A stretch of DNA of 64,000 nucleotides from Channallabes apus (GCA_030522415.1 CM060121.1:21870642-21934641); one strand, 5' to 3'; numbered from the stretch's first letter, positions 14,695-27,771 are shown. A program made the numbers and translations. The notes: generated by a model from the sequence alone, not told the origin.

Positions 14695-14895
14695 CTGAGG
14701 AAAACTGGGTATGAAGTGGAAAAACGCCCAGCAAGGAACACCAGCAAGCTTGTTTATGGGAGGTGGGAGGAAACCGGATAACATGGAGGAAATGCACAGA
14801 AAGAGCTCAGATATGGGGAGCCTGATGCTGCAAGGCAGTAACCCAAGCTCAGAATTGAAATGGGAGCCCTGGAGCTGTGAGACAACACTACTTAC
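14695..14895 (-). mobile_element. Diverged tRNA-derived SINE copy
   Basis: The words 'gggaggaaaccggataacat', 'tggaggaaatgcacag' and 'gggagccctggagctgtgag' line up in order with the better-preserved SINEs at 28657-29020 and 33781-34158, with heavy divergence. This is an old copy in antisense orientation. Confidence 0.6.
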
Positions 14896-16338
14896 TATGC
14901 CCTCATGCATCCACTTGTTATATAATATGTATAAAACATATTTGCATAACAGCTTGCTGTGATGCTGGAAAAATGTGGCTACCAGGTTGACATGCAACTT
15001 TCCAGAACGCTGTGCAGAAGCAACAGCAATGCAAGTGCTATTGTTAATATACTCACCTGATTACTTTATGGAAATCTCTTGATGGCATATGCGAGCCAAA
15101 ATATCCCTGACCAACTGGGTCATAAGAGCTCAGCGTGTTCATGCACTGCAATGTTAAGACTTTATGCTGCTGTCATGATTACTGAGTTGCATCCCAAATA
15201 GAAAACTTAGACCTTTCGTTATGTTTAAAGACTAAATTAGATTTTTTTTTTCAGTCAAACACTAAACATAATAGATAAAACAGAGAATGCACCAAGTGTC
15301 AGTAAGTGTCTTGCACAATATGTGATTTTAGACACAGCACTAGCTGTTTTGCCAATAGCAGCCACAATGTCTACTCTGTTTCCACTACTTACTGTATGTC
15401 TGTATTGTACCACACGGCTCATTTATGAGACTGTGTACAAGCAGCACTACAAATGACTGCAGGATACATGTGGCAGCCATCTTGCATACATGTACTGTAG
15501 GTAAGAACAACTATAATCCAGCCTTTGGAGATTTTCTGGTTTGTCTGTCTTTTAGCAAAACCATTAATGATTCTAAAACAGAGGGATTCAGTCTTAGAAA
15601 GGGTTCATAATACACATAAATATTTATGTTTAGAGTTATTTATTATAGTTTATTATAGCCTTTTCCTCCATGCTTCTGACACTCCTCAGTGTCTTAAGAA
15701 ACCTGAATCTTTGAACACTTGGGACCATTTATTGGGTTTGTGTTCAGTTTGCACAGATTTAACAATCTCGGATATAAAAGGGTTCATTTTCATCTTGATA
15801 AAAATTCTCACTTCATTATGAATCAGTGTGTGTAGGCAATGTCCTGTTGTCACTACAGCAGTGTGTGTGTAGCCTTGAGGCGATGTGTTCTCGCGTAATG
15901 GGATCGGTGTTCGAGACTGAGGCAGTATTAACGGGGATAATTGAGTTGCTCATTCAAGCGCAACAGAGCTCTGTAAAGATACATGCAGTCAGATTGGTGA
16001 AGCTGCTTCTATCTCCTTCACTCTTTGTCTGTCTCTCTTTTTTATATGTTTGTCTTTTCTTTCTGTCAGCTAGGCTTCAGCTTCTGCGCATTGCACTAGA
16101 TGTACAATCTGGGCGATAATGCTAAAAATAATAATACAGTAATGCATAAGGTCACAAAAGTGGTAAATATGTAGAAAAAGCTTGAGTGTATATTTTGTTT
16201 TTCTTCTTCTATTTCTTTTCATCTCGCCATGCTGCAATGTTCTCTCTCCTCCCAGTGTAGGCTACATTCAACTCTATGGAAAAGATTTATTACAGGCTTC
16301 CTTCTCAAAAGCAGCCCATTGTCCCACCTTACACCATG

Positions 16339-16341
<3 letters not shown>
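14896..16341. other. Unassigned non-coding DNA
   Basis: No recognisable gene. The 97-98-codon frames at 15525-16119 have no known domain. Confidence 0.4.
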
Positions 16342-16379
<38 letters not shown>

Positions 16380-16504
16380 CTCATATGTACTGTATGTGTT
16401 GCGCGTGCACGAGAAAGACTTTGAATACAATTCTGACTGAAGCAGCTTGTGCATATATATACATTCCATCTAACAATGAGTGTGTGTGTGTGTGTGTGTG
16501 TGTG
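16342..16504. repeat. Two short (TG)n arrays
   Basis: TG arrays at about 16342-16370 and 16479-16504, with looser CA/CG-containing repeats to about 16840. Overlapping Cys-Val and His-Thr frames here are low-complexity artefacts. Confidence 0.9.
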
Positions 16505-19500
16505 TATGCATGCACTCACACATGCAAACAAACAGGGGTGTCGTGCAAATAAGCATGTGTGTGTTGCGCTCGCAGGGCGAGGCGGGTGGCTCACGCACTC
16601 AGCTGCGACCTGCTCGCTCTCTCATTTTCAATCTCAGCCCAATTAATTTAGCAGAATTAATCTCTCGCTGTGCACAGACGCTCGTGACACACACGCACAC
16701 ACATATAGGCGCACACACACATCTCCTCCACACAGCGTGTGCCACAGTGAAACATGAAATAGTGTCTCATGCCACCATCCATCTGGCATCTTTACACATG
16801 CACACATACATACACATGCGCACACACACATACACACAAACCTCCATCCTCTCTGACATTTGGAGATGGGGGAGTGAGTGGGTGGAGGGGATGATTTCCT
16901 CTGCTAATGAAGAACTCGCTGTGTTCATGCAGGCAAGAAAATGATGGCCGCTTTTGAACGAGTTTCTCTGTTTCACAGCCATTTCCAGTCCAATACTTAC
17001 ACTGCAAAAACATACATCAGTCACATTTAATTTAAACCAGAAAATACTGCATAGGTTGCCAGTATTTGTAAAATGGTATTAAAAATCCAATAATTGTATA
17101 CTGCTAAATATGAGTAACGTGACACAGATTGTGCGTGTTAAATATTACTTGCGTGTTAAAAATTATTAACGTAAATGTTAAATACAGAAGACTTCATGCT
17201 GCAGTGCAATAATTATATTGGAGGAAAAAATGACAGAAATAGTGGCACGACTAACTCTCATGAACAGTTTGTGCAACTTTGAACAATTTCATATGAAGAC
17301 AGTCATATGAATAAGCATTAACCACCCTCAGAAAAATTCTAATTAATTACATATTATGAATTGTTATTCACTTTATCTTAATTGGCATAGAGATAATGAT
17401 AATAATTATAAAGCAAGAAATTAAATACTTTGTCCCATGCATTATTTTTGTTGCTGGCACATTTAACACATAGACATTTAACACATAGACTTTGTACTTT
17501 CCTGAATAAAATAAGCATGATAGCTTTAAGGGTTTTTTTTTCCTTGCATCAGAACAAAATGTTATATTTAAACATGTATATGTTTTATGCCAGATGATGA
17601 GATTTTGATCCTTTTATTTTTATTCTTTTTTTGGTTTCCCTTTTCAGTGTCGCTCAATCATAATTGCCCCCTTTGTTTGGTGGGATTTGGGCCGAGGTTG
17701 TCCAGGCAACTGGTGGCTTGACTACCGGGCATGACTGGTTGCCATGGATGGCAGGTGCCATGATGGTCAGGTTGGCATAGTTTCCAGTAGAATGGGCAAA
17801 AGAATGCCAGCTGTCCACACCTCACATGAGCAACACACACACTTGCACATCTATGACCATTTTGTACAAGTATACAGTACAAGCTATTTGCCTTGCAGTA
17901 AGTATATACACATTTATATTCACGCATAATGATTTGGGGCAGATACAGTGTTAATGTATGTTGTATGCACATTAAATATATGTAGTATGCACATTAAGCA
18001 TACAGTAGGCCTTAAATAATCAGAAGGGTATGTACAAAGTGCTGAGAAAGTGCAGAAAGTGTTGATCAGGACCCCTAGTCTTGATTCCAGATGTCACAAA
18101 TTCTGTTTCAATCCCCTGCAGTTTCACTACAGGAGCTGATTTATTCTCAGGAACCTAAAGCAGATGGAACATGCCTTGCTATGCAGAGTCAGGGCTGTTA
18201 TATGATTCCCAGAAGAAAACAGCAAACTTCCATTAGAAATGCCCTCTGTCCTCTATTAAAGAAGAAGACGAGAAGTGATTTGATTGTAAATTGTGCTGTT
18301 ACTCAGAAATCAAGATCATTCACACCCAAATAGCCACTCTAATTTTAGAGATATTTCACAGCAGGTTATCACGAGGCTTTTAAAATCACTGCGTTGCTAT
18401 GACACTATTGTCACAGTTTTGACAAAAACCCACAAACAGGCCCAATTTCCTTTTAGCCTCTTGTCACATGTCATATCTTGTTCACACACACATTGGTTGA
18501 TAACCAGTTTATCAGATTAAAACCCTGCCCCTGCATCCTATTCGGCCATTACATCCTTCAGTCTTATGCCAAGCTTTTGATATTAGGAAATGCCATTTTC
18601 AAACTGGTGCATTATATTTCATTCAGTCGTCATCCTCTGAGCACTGTAAAGTATACTGAATCATCTTAAATCTCTTTTTGCATAAACATCCATAATCTGC
18701 TATGTTTCCATATGCAGAGCATAACCATACGAGTGTATAACCAGTATATAATTATCGAGTCCACCTGGGAGTCCTGAGACGCTTTGCCGCTGAATTTCTC
18801 TCATGGGAGCCCTGGAATGTGCAAATTCTGTCCATTTGGGAATGGGCAGTGCTTACTTAGAAAGCATAAATTACAACACTGTCGCTGCACACCGGATAGC
18901 CACGGCATAAACTAGTGATCATGGAGAACTTCAGGCATTAGGATGGAAAGGGGCCTCACAAACAGCCCTGCTTACTGTCGAACATGGAACCTACCACAGG
19001 TCATTTAGACAATGCAGAGCTGCAGAAGACTCATCTGTTCCTAGTGCTTGAAGTTTGTTTGCATATCTTTGGAGCACCATAAGTCTTCAGTATCCACATT
19101 TCCAAAGTATCCAAACATATCCAAAAGCAAACAGTATTGCTGAAACAATATGCATACACAACTGCCTTTCCTGTGCATCCATTTTCCCTTCAGTGGTAGC
19201 ATTTTATTTTAAAGTAGAGAAAGTGTCTAGTTTTTAATAGGTTGAGCTGCTGTACATGTGTTGCATATACGATTTTAATATACTGTTCATAGCAACTCAT
19301 GTGAAAGCTATCAGCAGTTATTACTAAACCCTGTGAAAATAGGTTAAGGTTAAGGGCAGGGTTCACCTTTGAACATCTTGAGATAATATTTAACAATGCA
19401 ATAATTAAAAAGACAATACCATAGTACCTGCATGCATTACTTTGAAAATGTATAATATTGTAGGCCAATGACATAAATACATAGTAATACACAACATGAC

Positions 19501-19847
19501 AGTATAGCTATAGCACTTAATGAAAATACCTTCTGTTATAATGCTAAATACTACCAAATTTGCTTAAATATATGTTGTATAAAAAAACTAAATGCATACT
19601 ACATCCAATACCTTTGATAGATTTAAGTCTAAATGTGGTGTTTTTGAAATGTTTTATATATTATACACTCCAACAATGCAATATTTGCATTTGTGCTAGA
19701 AGTGCTTTGCATTTAAACTAACATGTACGAATCACTAATAATATGTAATCATTTTTGTTCATTAAAAGCTTTATTAATTAATAAATATTAATATGCACTG
19801 CAAATCAAATCCAGAATGTAATCATTTACTAGAAAAGTCTTGCATTG
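16505..19847. other. Non-coding DNA with possible regulatory blocks
   Basis: No host exon is recognisable. Around 16590-16660 and 16860-16985 the sequence is complex, balanced in GC and rich in homeodomain-like TAAT/ATTA words, unlike the surrounding AT-rich DNA. These are candidate conserved non-coding elements by appearance only. The X-box-like motifs at 17697-17751 are listed separately. Confidence 0.35.
17697..17751. promoter_or_regulatory. Two RFX X-box-like motifs
   Basis: GTTGTCCAGGCAAC at 17697-17710 is an imperfect palindrome with both half-sites (GTTG and GGCAAC) of the RFX X-box GTTGCCATGGCAAC. A second X-box-like word, GGTTGCCATGG, starts at 17738. Motif presence is seen; binding is inferred. 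Confidence 0.4.
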
Positions 19848-19858
19848 AGTCCAACTAT

Positions 19859-20121
19859 CCTTAATCCTTAAGGCCTCCAGCACCGACAGGTGCATAGGCC
19901 AACAAGTGTTCCTGTTGAAGAGAATTTTCGGGTTGGGTTTTTACGGGGCGGGTTGCTAGCCTAACGCCCAACCCTTCTCCTTTCTCATCCGGCACTTGGG
20001 AACCGGCAACGGCGGAGTTCTAGATCTCCGGCTGCGAGAAGTTACAGTTTCACCCAGGAACCGAACCAGCGATCTCCGGATGATAGGGCGAGCAGTTTAC
20101 CACTGCGCCACTCGGAGGCCT
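19859..20121 (-). mobile_element. tRNA-derived SINE with 11-bp target-site duplication
   Basis: On the minus strand the element opens (near 20121) with a tRNA-like head: an A-box-like word TGGCGCAGTGGTAAACTGC and, about 30 bp later, a B-box-like word GGTTCGGTTCC. About 180 bp of unrelated body follow, ending in a short TTAAGG-type tail. Both flanks carry the same 11 bp, AGTCCAACTAT (19848-19858 and 20122-20132), a perfect target-site duplication. The body contains GGGTTGGGCG and GCTAGCAACCC, which I cannot match to the other SINE types in this window. The element's two ends also carry complementary AGGCCTCC / GGAGGCCT words. Confidence 0.8.
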
Positions 20122-20571
20122 AGTCCAACTATAGGTTTGGATAAAACTTGATTTATGGAACATCTTCAATGTATACAACCTACTATAAATATCATTATCA
20201 TGAAAAGCAATAATATACTATATTACTATAATATCCCACATATATTTGTATGCAATTATATAACCTCCTAGGACTAGGGAGACTAGGAGACTAGGATTCA
20301 TGACTTACCACACCACTAATTTTACACGAAATTGATGGGAATCAATACAAATCACTACAGTGCAATCATCCAGACGCAGATTAGGCCTATTTTTCAGAGA
20401 ATTATAGTGTTAGTGAGTTTCCTTTACTGATGGTACGTATCAATAAAGGAGGTAGAAAGACTACCTCTAAAATAGCTGTCTCCGGAAAACCATTATCATC
20501 TACTTCAGCCACTGCTGACATCTAGAGACCAAAAGGTGGTACTCTCACTCTAGTCAGCCAACCCAACACCC

Positions 20572-20573
<2 letters not shown>

Positions 20574-20639
<66 letters not shown>
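20574..20639. repeat. (GT)n-(TA)n microsatellite
   Basis: Four to five GT units run into about 54 bp of TA. Confidence 0.95.
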
Positions 20640-20641
<2 letters not shown>

Positions 20642-21485
20642 TTGTCTAAGTCCAAAACAAGATGTTTTAGGGCCAATTAAAACATTTTTCTTTAAAACCT
20701 AAAGAAAAAGAATAAACATTTTCCTACTTGTGAGACTAACATAATCCTGACTCACACCAGTAGTCCTTGAGACCATGGAATTACGCATTAAAGCCTTAGG
20801 ATATTTTCCATGTAATGCTGACTGACTCATTTTTGTAGTCTGAGCACGAGTGCTATGCAACATTTACTGAACTCACAAGAGTGAATGACTAACCGAGTCA
20901 GAGTAAAATAGGCTGGCAGCATAATAAGCTTATATCAACTCTTTTTTCTTCATGAAAAACAAAAGTTTTTGTCCTAAATGTAACGATGCGAGGTCAGACA
21001 CATTAGACATTCAACAGATGCCGGCTATGGAACTGACTAAGTGTACGTTAATTTCATCTAAAACCATGTTATCCTTCAGGAATTATTGGCCAAATTCTCA
21101 ACATACCCAGCAAGCCACATACTGTAGAAAGGAGCTATTTATAAAGCCTGATCCAGACAAATAGGACGTTCCAGCAACAAACTAGAAGCCATCTTACCCT
21201 TAGCATATGTATACATGCCACTATGTCAGATTCCCCTTGTGTAATTCTTTTTAGTGGTGACATCAACATTCAAAGCTTGACTTAATGATCACAACATCAA
21301 CATCAAGCTGCAGAATTGCCACCGTGTACTTTATTTGCAGAGTCCTTTATCACATCTGTCCATCTTCTGTCCCCCAGAACAAAAGGAGGGATGAGAAATG
21401 AAGGCCTGAGGGAATGTACAGACAAGATAAGCCAGGAGATTGGGCAAAGAAATGAAGTGTGGGAGAGGAGGATAGAGAGAACGGA

Positions 21486-21487
<2 letters not shown>
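20640..21487. other. Unassigned non-coding DNA
   Basis: No gene or recognisable transposon between the (TA)n and (GA)n arrays. Confidence 0.4.
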
Positions 21488-21530
<43 letters not shown>

Positions 21531-21672
21531 CATCAGCAGGCATGGAGCAGCATTACGCAGCGTAGAGAACGTGGTTCATTTTTCCTCCTGACCTCATAAT
21601 GACCCCAGTACTGATGGGGTGAAGAGCAGGTGGAGAGAGAGTGTAAGGGAGAGAGGGAGAGAGAGAGAGAGA
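21488..21672. repeat. (GA)n microsatellites
   Basis: A pure GA array at about 21488-21526 and a GA-rich tract at about 21633-21672. Confidence 0.93.
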
Positions 21673-21740
21673 TGCAGAGGTTGTTAGTTAGGCACTAATA
21701 AGGAGTTTCAGTGAGGTGTAGCTGCCTGCTGATTATGGAT

Positions 21741-21754
21741 ATTGCCATGGCAAT
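21741..21754. promoter_or_regulatory. Perfectly palindromic RFX X-box-like site
   Basis: ATTGCCATGGCAAT is a perfect 14-bp palindrome and matches 12 of 14 positions of the ideal RFX X-box. The surrounding 100 bp is non-repetitive. Function is inferred from motif identity only. Confidence 0.45.
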
Positions 21755-24700
21755 GCCACATGGCGTGCCTCTGATGTCATTTGTGTAACAGTAGTCAATT
21801 TAGCGCACACACTTTGTTTTTTAGTGAAATACAAAGAAGAAAGAAATGTCCTCCAAAATACATCTGTTCTTAATGTTTCCTTAGTGTCTGTGAGAGCACC
21901 ACACCTCACTTACTCTTTCTAAACCTTGTTCTCTTTTTGTTCTTGCCTTTTTGTCTCCTTAATACCCTCCTTTCTTTCCTTTATTTCCTCTCTCTGTCTC
22001 ACACTTTCTGTCTCTTTCTTTCTCTCACCCACGCAAACACTGATGCTCGTGCACACAAGGCAGCAGCATTGCGCGCCCCAGGGGACTACAGTGTGATTGA
22101 GAATGGAGAGTCTGTCATTGCCCTGCCGATGAACTCGTTGCGTACGAGATCCTCCTCCTTCTACACACACTCACAATTCTACGAAACATCATCAAATATG
22201 CAACTGCCCAAAAGATGTTGGAGATCTGTCACATGTCAGTGTGGTCCACTCAGAAATTTCTACTCTATTCTAGACCACACTGAAAATGCATAATGTATCC
22301 AAACCATAGACACAAGTAATTACTATCCAAACTGCGCCGTCTGAGTCACACTAGATATCAAAAATGACTTCATCCTCTCTCTCTCAGTCTCAGTCTCTTT
22401 CTCTCTCATTCCTTGTCTTTGTTTCTCTCTCTTTTCCTCATTCCCCGAGAGAGTGCATTATGAATGGCCCCTTGGAGTTATAATGGTGCTTTAAAGTGGA
22501 CGTGAGTGCCTGTGACGAGTGGTCCTAATGATGCCTGTTTACGCCACTCTCCCCCATTTGTAATGATTAGAGGCAGGATAAATGAGGCCGCAAGCTCACC
22601 TGACAGGCAGCCTGCCGGCCTGGATGCACTGCCATCCTACGGTGGCTCAGAGGGCACAGTCTATACTGACCAAAACCTAGCCCTCAAGATGACCGCCAAG
22701 TGACCCTGGCTACTAGTAGGTCAGATCCTGGTCAAATGCACTTCAAATAGATTTCAATAGCCATGTCCAGACTATCACCCAGTCAATTGGCTTTTTTAGA
22801 TGCTGAGTAACAGTGCAGGACCACGCTGGTGACCGCCAGACAACCTGCCCGAATTTCGGGTGAATTTGAGGTCACATTAATATTCATGACCATGTGACAA
22901 CATTTAGATGTTTTCATAAATGGTATAGAAAGAAAACATTTCGGGTATACATATAGTACCTGTTAACAACGCTCTAGAAATCTTAATCCATGGATGGTAG
23001 TTTCTACCTGTGTAGCATGTTCATATTTTAATATTTCAGTCCAGATGTCTATGTTTTCAGGTTTCCTCTTATAGGCATTAAATGCACAGGGGTTTTGACA
23101 AAGAATGTGTGCTCATTCTTATATCTTATACAAATTGTATAACAAACAGGCATGATAATATAAAACTGTCAAAATATTTCATAACAATGCAAAACAAATT
23201 GCCTTGTATTAAAGCATAAATCTACTCAGAGGCAGGCTAGTTGTGTCAAATGCTTTCATAAAACAGGGATGCCTTGCGAATACCACAAAATTACCATCCT
23301 GTAATACAATGGCAACAATCTCATTCAGTGTTGCATAAGAGGTCAGAAGTAATAATCTGGGACAGTCCATCACTCCTACCAATGTTTCTAAACACTTTCT
23401 AACAGTCTGTGTGATGGTGACCAGTGGATGACCCACAGCTGCAGGTAGATTGGATATGGGGTTCAATAACATTGGTTTGTTTCTGTGCAAACCAATATTT
23501 CTTTGGTTTAGTGTACAGCTGACAACGCATGTCTTAACGTCAGCTACTGGCTGACCTCTGGGCATGGCCGAGAGCAGACTTTTTAATTTCCCACAATGCT
23601 AATTACAACATGTGTAAACCGTGTCTGTACTAAGTGTCTCCCTGTGGATGACCAAAAAATGACCCTAAGTTGACTTGCAAGTGGTCAGGGGTTATTCCAA
23701 GGTCAGTCCTACTGGATATGGGAAAATATTCAGCTTAGTGGGATGCACTGAAACTAGCACTAATTAGATTATAAATATAACCAAATTATATCATGCATGA
23801 AGTATATATAACTGTAAAGATACAGTTTTTACAATATACTGTATCAGTAGTCTAAGAATTACATCCGGTGTATCAATGTAATCCTTAGAATATTATTACA
23901 TTGTTAGAGTTCACTTGTAGGATGTGCTTACTAGACCAGTAGTGAGGTCACAGTTTTTTTATGGTTAAGGGCACTTGGAGTAAATGCACTGCCCTAATAC
24001 AGTAACTTTAGATCAGATCAAGCTTCGAAGCACCTGCACACCTGAGTTCACACAACAAAGCTGCTTTTTGATAAGAGATATCCCACCCGAAGAAGGATTT
24101 TGTCCCTTTAGGGTCCCAAACTCACACCACTGATGTTGACTGCTAAGTGACCTGATGTTGACCACAAGGTGACCCAAGACCGCAGACTGAACCCTCCACT
24201 GCCGTGTCCTCTAGATGACCCGTAAAGAGGTCACTAAGGGCACCGCCTGGGGGTCAGGTCAGGCCCGGACACAAAGAGTCTCTGGTAACTCAGCAGAAAA
24301 GAACAAGTGGAGAAACATAGGGTGGGAGAGAGAAAGTGAAAAAGAAAAGGAAGACAGGGGGCAAAGGTCAGTTTCTGGGCTCTTCCTTTCTTCATTATTT
24401 CTTTTGCCCACCATGCTTTCTCCTTCTTTTCTGTTCTCTTGTTCTTAAACACCTTTGACTCGGGCGTGCGCTGAGGCAGTAAGGGAGTTGACCTGACCGT
24501 GACTACAGTCTCGACGAAGCATGTAATATTACCATGTCCTGAGGCAACAGACACAAAAAACCTTCACTCTCATGATTTTGCTTGAACTCAAAAGATCAAT
24601 GGAGAACAGCTAACAATCACTCATGAACCATAGTGATATTCTGTAAACTCAGATGAAAGCAAGTAAACTCATCTTGTTTTCATCCTCTAGCCACAGTGTT

Positions 24701-26600
24701 TCAAATGAAATCAGAGAGCCTGACTAGAAACCAGTCAGGTAAAACAATCACATTTATACCGCATTGATGGGGCAGAGCCTGATCTGATGTCCTATTCCAA
24801 GATTACATCTTCCATGAGAGTATCTAATTAAGCAAAGATGGAGGCTGATGGGTGGATTCAAAAGGAAGCTGTGGGGGAAAAAGGAGGATCAGGTGAGAAA
24901 AAGAAGAAAGACAGTTGGGATGAAAAAGGAAAGATGAAGACATTACAGGACAAAGATGTCAGGCAAATGAGTGATGTGGAAAAAAATGACAGCAAGAACA
25001 TTTGTTGGTTTTTGTGTTGCCTTTGCCATTTCAAATTCTCATGACCTCATTCTTTAACCTTTCACAAAGATACTGAAAATTAAGACAAGAGAGAGGATAG
25101 GAAAGACATGGAGCCTTTCGCTGTGTGAGATGTGATGTATGTGAATAGGACAGCACCAGTATTGCTTCCTTGCAGAGGAAAGACTTTAAAGTAGCATTGC
25201 ACATATGGAGCATAGCTATATTATACCACCTGACACAGCAGGACATAGAGGACAGAGAAAGAGAGATGAAGAGACAAGACAAGACATATGTGGCACAAAA
25301 CATTCTTCAGGTGGAATATTTCATGTTGTGAACTCTATACAGACATGCTTAAGAATTTTCTGTATAAAGCAAAGCTTTAGAAGCTTATGATTGGTGTAAA
25401 GATGAGGTGATCATTAACAAATTGCCTTCAGATCAATGTAGTCTAACAAGAATTTGCTTCTTGTAGATATAAACATAAATAAACAATAATCAGATAACAA
25501 TAAAAAAAAAAGTAGCTATGTGGCGATGTTGGTTTTAGATTAATGTTGTAATTTGCTGTAATAACTAATTTTACAAATGACCTTTCTTGGTATTTTTTAA
25601 TGTTTTGTTAATTAATTTTTTTTAAATAAAAATAATTATTTTCAAGCTCTTTGATCCTTGTTGTTGTTGATGATGATGATGAAGATGATAATGAAAACCC
25701 TGTTAGGTGTTAATTGTACTATACTGTGCAAAAGAATTAGGCACATGCAAATAAATGCAATAGAGCAAGTATGCTTTCAGTAAACATATTATATATAAAG
25801 TGTGACTAAGTTTAATGAGAATCCTCTAGAATCATCCACAGCTCTTCTGTGGATTTCTGTTGCATTCTGTTGCACTTGCTTCCTTACTGCAATGCAAAAT
25901 CCCAACATCTTCTTTTCTTTTTTCTTCTTTTCTGCTTTCTTTTCTTGAGGATATTTTTCAGTAACATTTAGGTATGTTTTGCAATACTAATGTTTGGAAA
26001 TCCTAAATGTTTTTGTAATAAAAATAATAAACAATTTCAATAATAAACAAATGTAATAAACATTTCAGGAAAGAAAAACTTGTATAAACATTTTAATATT
26101 GAATTTATTACTATATGTTATATATTGATATATATTATAATATTCTTCATATTATTAATATAATATATGTCATACTGAAAATGTGAGTGTAAGTTTTTGT
26201 ATATGTACAAATGTATATGTATTTGGCTGACTTTTTATATGTATATAATTATTGTCCATTCTTATTCTTATTGTTGTTGCTGCTGCTCTTTCTGCGTAAT
26301 TTTTGCAACTGAGAAATTTCTGAGAAATTTAAACATATCCAAAATATTGTACCTTTTAATTTTTTAAATATTATTATTATCCATCTTTGCTTAATTATAT
26401 TATAATTATAATACTTATTATTATTACATTTGTTGATCCTTACTCTTCATTGTTTATTTATGGTCTTTTTTATATTCTATATAATGCACTTTGAGAAAGT
26501 GGTGTGAAAATAAATATTTTTTTCCTTTCCTTCTGCATTATTATTGTTGTTGTTGCTGCTGCCATTGTTGTCCAGATACGTCGAGAATGCGCCTGCTCCC
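21755..26600. other. Non-coding DNA with possible conserved block at 22440-22640
   Basis: No gene is recognised. The 118-codon minus-strand frame at 23209-23565 has no identifiable domain. The 22440-22640 block is GC-balanced, complex and free of simple repeats, and carries TAAT-type words (TTATGAATGG, TGTAATGATTAG). It is a candidate cis-regulatory element by appearance. The remainder is AT-rich, with CT-rich tracts at 21980-22025 and 22370-22440. Confidence 0.35.
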
Positions 26601-26618
26601 AAGCGCCACCTTGTGGTC
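26601..26618 (-). promoter_or_regulatory. CTCF-like motif (minus orientation)
   Basis: The minus strand reads GACCACAAGGTGGCGCTT, a close match to the CTCF core CCACNAGGTGGCGC. It lies 0.7 kb from a second CTCF-like site in the opposite orientation. Confidence 0.5.
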
Positions 26619-27014
26619 AATAACCGCGACACCGCAGGACAGTCGTTTGAAAAGATCCATAAACCCTCATATTGGACAGCAGGGTTTAATTCTAGTCCAT
26701 GGTGTCAACAGAGCATCAGATAAACACAGGCTGAGCAAGGATTCCACTCTTGGGCTGCTTAGATGATATATTGATTTTCATTCCCCACCAGGCCCATGCT
26801 GTAGATTATTAGTATGAGCACCGCTGAGCTCCTCGCGAACATCAGGCAAGAGATGATAGAAAATTATTCACCCTGGATCCACATGCGTGAGATTTATTAG
26901 GTTTAAGGAATACCGATCTCCTCATAGGATAATAAATCAATGGACTATCCACCGTGTCTGCATGGCGAATTTTAAGTCAATATACAAAACAATACTTAGC
27001 AGATTTCTGTTATC

Positions 27015-27017
<3 letters not shown>
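26619..27017. other. Complex non-repetitive block
   Basis: About 26790-26985 is GC-balanced and complex with ATTATTAG/AATAAATCAATGG words. It resembles a conserved non-coding element, but conservation cannot be judged from one sequence. Confidence 0.3.

Positions 27018-27076
<59 letters not shown>
27018..27076. repeat. (TA)n microsatellite
   Basis: About 59 bp of TA dinucleotides. Confidence 0.96.
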
Positions 27077-27079
<3 letters not shown>

Positions 27080-27255
27080 GGCCCAAACATTTACATAATC
27101 TGTACAAACGTTTATGATTAATCTCTATTAAAGCGATTGTTTCTGGCATTAAAAATATATTTGCAAAATCATCATACTACTAATGGCATCTAAATGCCGA
27201 AGGAAATCTTAACTCATACTGGTTTTTAAATTCTGAACATATTTTATATTTGGCC

Positions 27256-27271
27256 AAAAGATGGCGCCATT
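27256..27271. promoter_or_regulatory. YY1-like motif in a palindrome
   Basis: AAAAGATGGCGCCATT contains the YY1 core AAGATGGCGCC and a perfect 10-bp palindrome, ATGGCGCCAT. It lies between two CTCF-like sites. Confidence 0.4.
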
Positions 27272-27324
27272 GGACAGTTTTTTTTTTACCAGTCTGCACT
27301 TATATGCTGTAATGCTGTTGGTTG

Positions 27325-27341
27325 ACAGTAGGGGGCAGCAG
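27325..27341 (+). promoter_or_regulatory. CTCF-like motif (plus orientation)
   Basis: ACAGTAGGGGGCAGCAG matches the CTCF core CCASYAGGGGGCRS except at the first base. It points away from the site at 26601-26618. Confidence 0.5.
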
Positions 27342-27771
27342 AGTATAATGTTCTGTTTGAGGATGTGCACAAGCGTTTGTGTTTGTATACTTTAAAATAT
27401 TCTCTTGACAAATAATGATGCGATTATGAAATTATTTTAAGATATTAAAAAGAATATTAGTTTAGGATTCCTTAGGGGTGTAGCAGGAGCTCATAGCTCC
27501 AGGGTGCCCAGTATGGTTCTGAACACAGTTTGTGTTGTGTCTCCCACGTTGTCTTTGTATCCACGCGTGTTTGCTCTATAATGTCTGGTTTCCTCCCTCC
27601 CAAAAATCACACATTGGGCCTGGCTATACACAATTGCTCCTAGATGTGAAAGTTTAAATGTGTGTAGATGGTGCTCTAGGTATAAGGGCCAATATGCAGA
27701 CCAAGAAGACACAGACGTATATACAGTATAGGATTCAGACACCTTCCACCATTATTGAACCCCAACCCTAC

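Noticed and set aside
16229..16944. Overlapping Cys-Val and His-Thr frames of 85-154 codons
   Set aside because: Translations of (TG)n/(CA)n microsatellites in several frames.
23209..23565. 118-codon minus-strand frame
   Set aside because: No recognisable family, no splice signals or repeats supporting it; likely chance.
24838..25044. Lys/Glu-rich 68-codon frame
   Set aside because: Purine-rich low-complexity sequence; no flanking signals.
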